DNA from: Candidatus Aminicenantota bacterium
Lineage (GTDB): Bacteria; Acidobacteriota; Aminicenantia; UBA2199
Direction of reading: 5' to 3'
Assembly: GCA_020355945.1 (NCBI GenBank)
Contig: CP070627.1
Location: 6,107,453-6,128,567, forward strand
Length of the DNA: 21,115 nucleotides
Shown here: positions 20,656-21,115 of the stretch, in pieces
Numbering within the stretch: the stretch's first letter is position 1
Layout of the letters: the number at the start of each line of letters is the position of its first letter
Program-made: the position numbers and the translations under genes
The notes under the pieces: generated by a model
What the model was told of the DNA's origin: nothing
The model's input: the letters and a program-made list of their open reading frames with translations, nothing else
Database searches by the model: none

Positions 20656-21115
20656 TTACTCCAATAACATCGTGTATCCATCTTTTGCCAGGAGAGAGTC
20701 GGGAAAGATTTCCCGGGCATCACGCTCCATTGCCAAAAGACGTTTCTCATCATATGACGGGTTTAAATGGATCAATACCAACTGTTTAACAGCGGCGCGA
20801 AGGGCTGTTTCCGCCACCTGGTTAACCGAAGAATGTGATTTCAATTCTTTTTGGGCATGGGGAGACGGAGGAGACGATTGGGCTTGTTGTGTTAATTCCT
20901 GGTAATCTTGAGTATCAAACCAGGTCTCGTGTAAAAGCAGTTGGCAATTGTGGGCAAAGTCAGCAGTGGATTCGCTGCAGACTGTATCCGTGAGATAACA
21001 AACGGTATTGTCTATCTTTATGCCCACAGACGGATCACTGTGCTGCTGGAGTATCGTATCAATGGTAATATCGGCTATTTTGATTGAGCCGACGCCTAAA
21101 TCATGGAAGGTTAAC
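20656..21115 (-). CDS. MBL-fold hydrolase, ribonuclease Z-like, 5' end beyond window
   Basis: The frame is open from the right edge; only the last 152 residues and the stop are present. Visible elements fit the C-terminal half of RNase Z/ElaC-type MBL proteins: VGIKIDNTVCYLTDT (the Asp ligand strand), CQLLLHETWFD, SHSSVNQVAETALRAAVKQLVLIHLNPSYDE (the His-containing helix and the H-x-(N/S)-x-x-Y strand). The family either processes tRNA 3' ends or hydrolyses other phosphodiesters; the missing N-terminal HxHxDH would be needed to decide. A GTG at 21027 is not the start, since homologous sequence continues upstream of it to the edge. It is convergent with the second tolC gene. Confidence 0.75.
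   Translation of the reverse strand, partial: LTFHDLGVGSIKIADITIDTILQQHSDPSVGIKIDNTVCYLTDTVCSESTADFAHNCQLLLHETWFDTQDYQELTQQAQSSPPSPHAQKELKSHSSVNQVAETALRAAVKQLVLIHLNPSYDEKRLLAMERDAREIFPDSLLAKDGYTMLLE

Noticed and set aside
1..21115. CRISPR array, transposase, integrase, att sites, tRNA or rRNA
   Set aside because: No regular repeat-spacer pattern, transposase motif, terminal inverted repeats or RNA-gene signature was seen on either strand, so how the island arrived cannot be told from this window.

Overview
The window looks like the chromosome of a Gram-negative (diderm) bacterium. It encodes two TolC-type outer-membrane channels, a DUF3187-like outer-membrane barrel and an exported S9 peptidase. 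AT-rich defence genes sit between higher-GC housekeeping genes. Gene style and short intergenic micro-repeats would fit Candidatus Aminicenantes or another Acidobacteriota-related lineage, but that is a low-confidence guess. I see no RNA genes, CRISPR arrays or insertion sequences.

Layout. (1) 1-2.1 kb, minus strand: a GntR/FCD regulator translationally coupled to a fold-type II PLP enzyme that runs off the left edge. A perfect 22-bp palindrome lies on its promoter. (2) 2.2-3.3 kb, minus: an archaeal-type AAA ATPase. (3) 3.3-9.4 kb, plus: a promoter, two tiny ORFs, an MBL-fold hydrolase and a 1596-residue protein joining a trypsin-like protease, a STAND NTPase and a very long C-terminal region. 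This closely resembles AVAST type 1 (Avs1A/Avs1B). A 34-codon membrane-peptide ORF is coupled to its end. (4) 9.4-11.4 kb, plus: a second promoter and a Septu-like PtuA ATPase/PtuB HNH pair. (5) 11.7-12.8 kb, minus: transcription terminator Rho, from a consensus promoter with a leader of about 140 nt. (6) 13.0-15.9 kb, minus: a secreted prolyl-oligopeptidase-family enzyme. (7) 16.1-17.1 kb, plus: the DUF3187-like barrel. (8) 17.4-20.7 kb, plus: two tandem duplicated TolC-family proteins behind a textbook sigma-54 promoter. (9) At the right edge, minus: the C-terminal part of an RNase Z-like MBL hydrolase.

The main biological interest is the 3.3-11.4 kb defence island. Two modules, each with its own promoter, lie side by side: a protease-armed STAND sensor with an MBL partner, and an ATPase-HNH nuclease pair. 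Two features make it more than a routine hit. The protease, NTPase and presumed sensor are in one polypeptide with an intact Ser-His-Asp triad, and each module is preceded by an unexplained short ORF whose ATG falls at the predicted transcription start.

A second theme spans the window. Four separate promoters have TATAAT exactly 6 nt before an ATG, and a fifth has TACAAT 7 nt before one. This places the transcription start on or next to the start codon and argues that leaderless mRNAs are common in this organism, alongside ordinary Shine-Dalgarno genes such as rho, the S9 peptidase, the tolC pair and the STAND gene.
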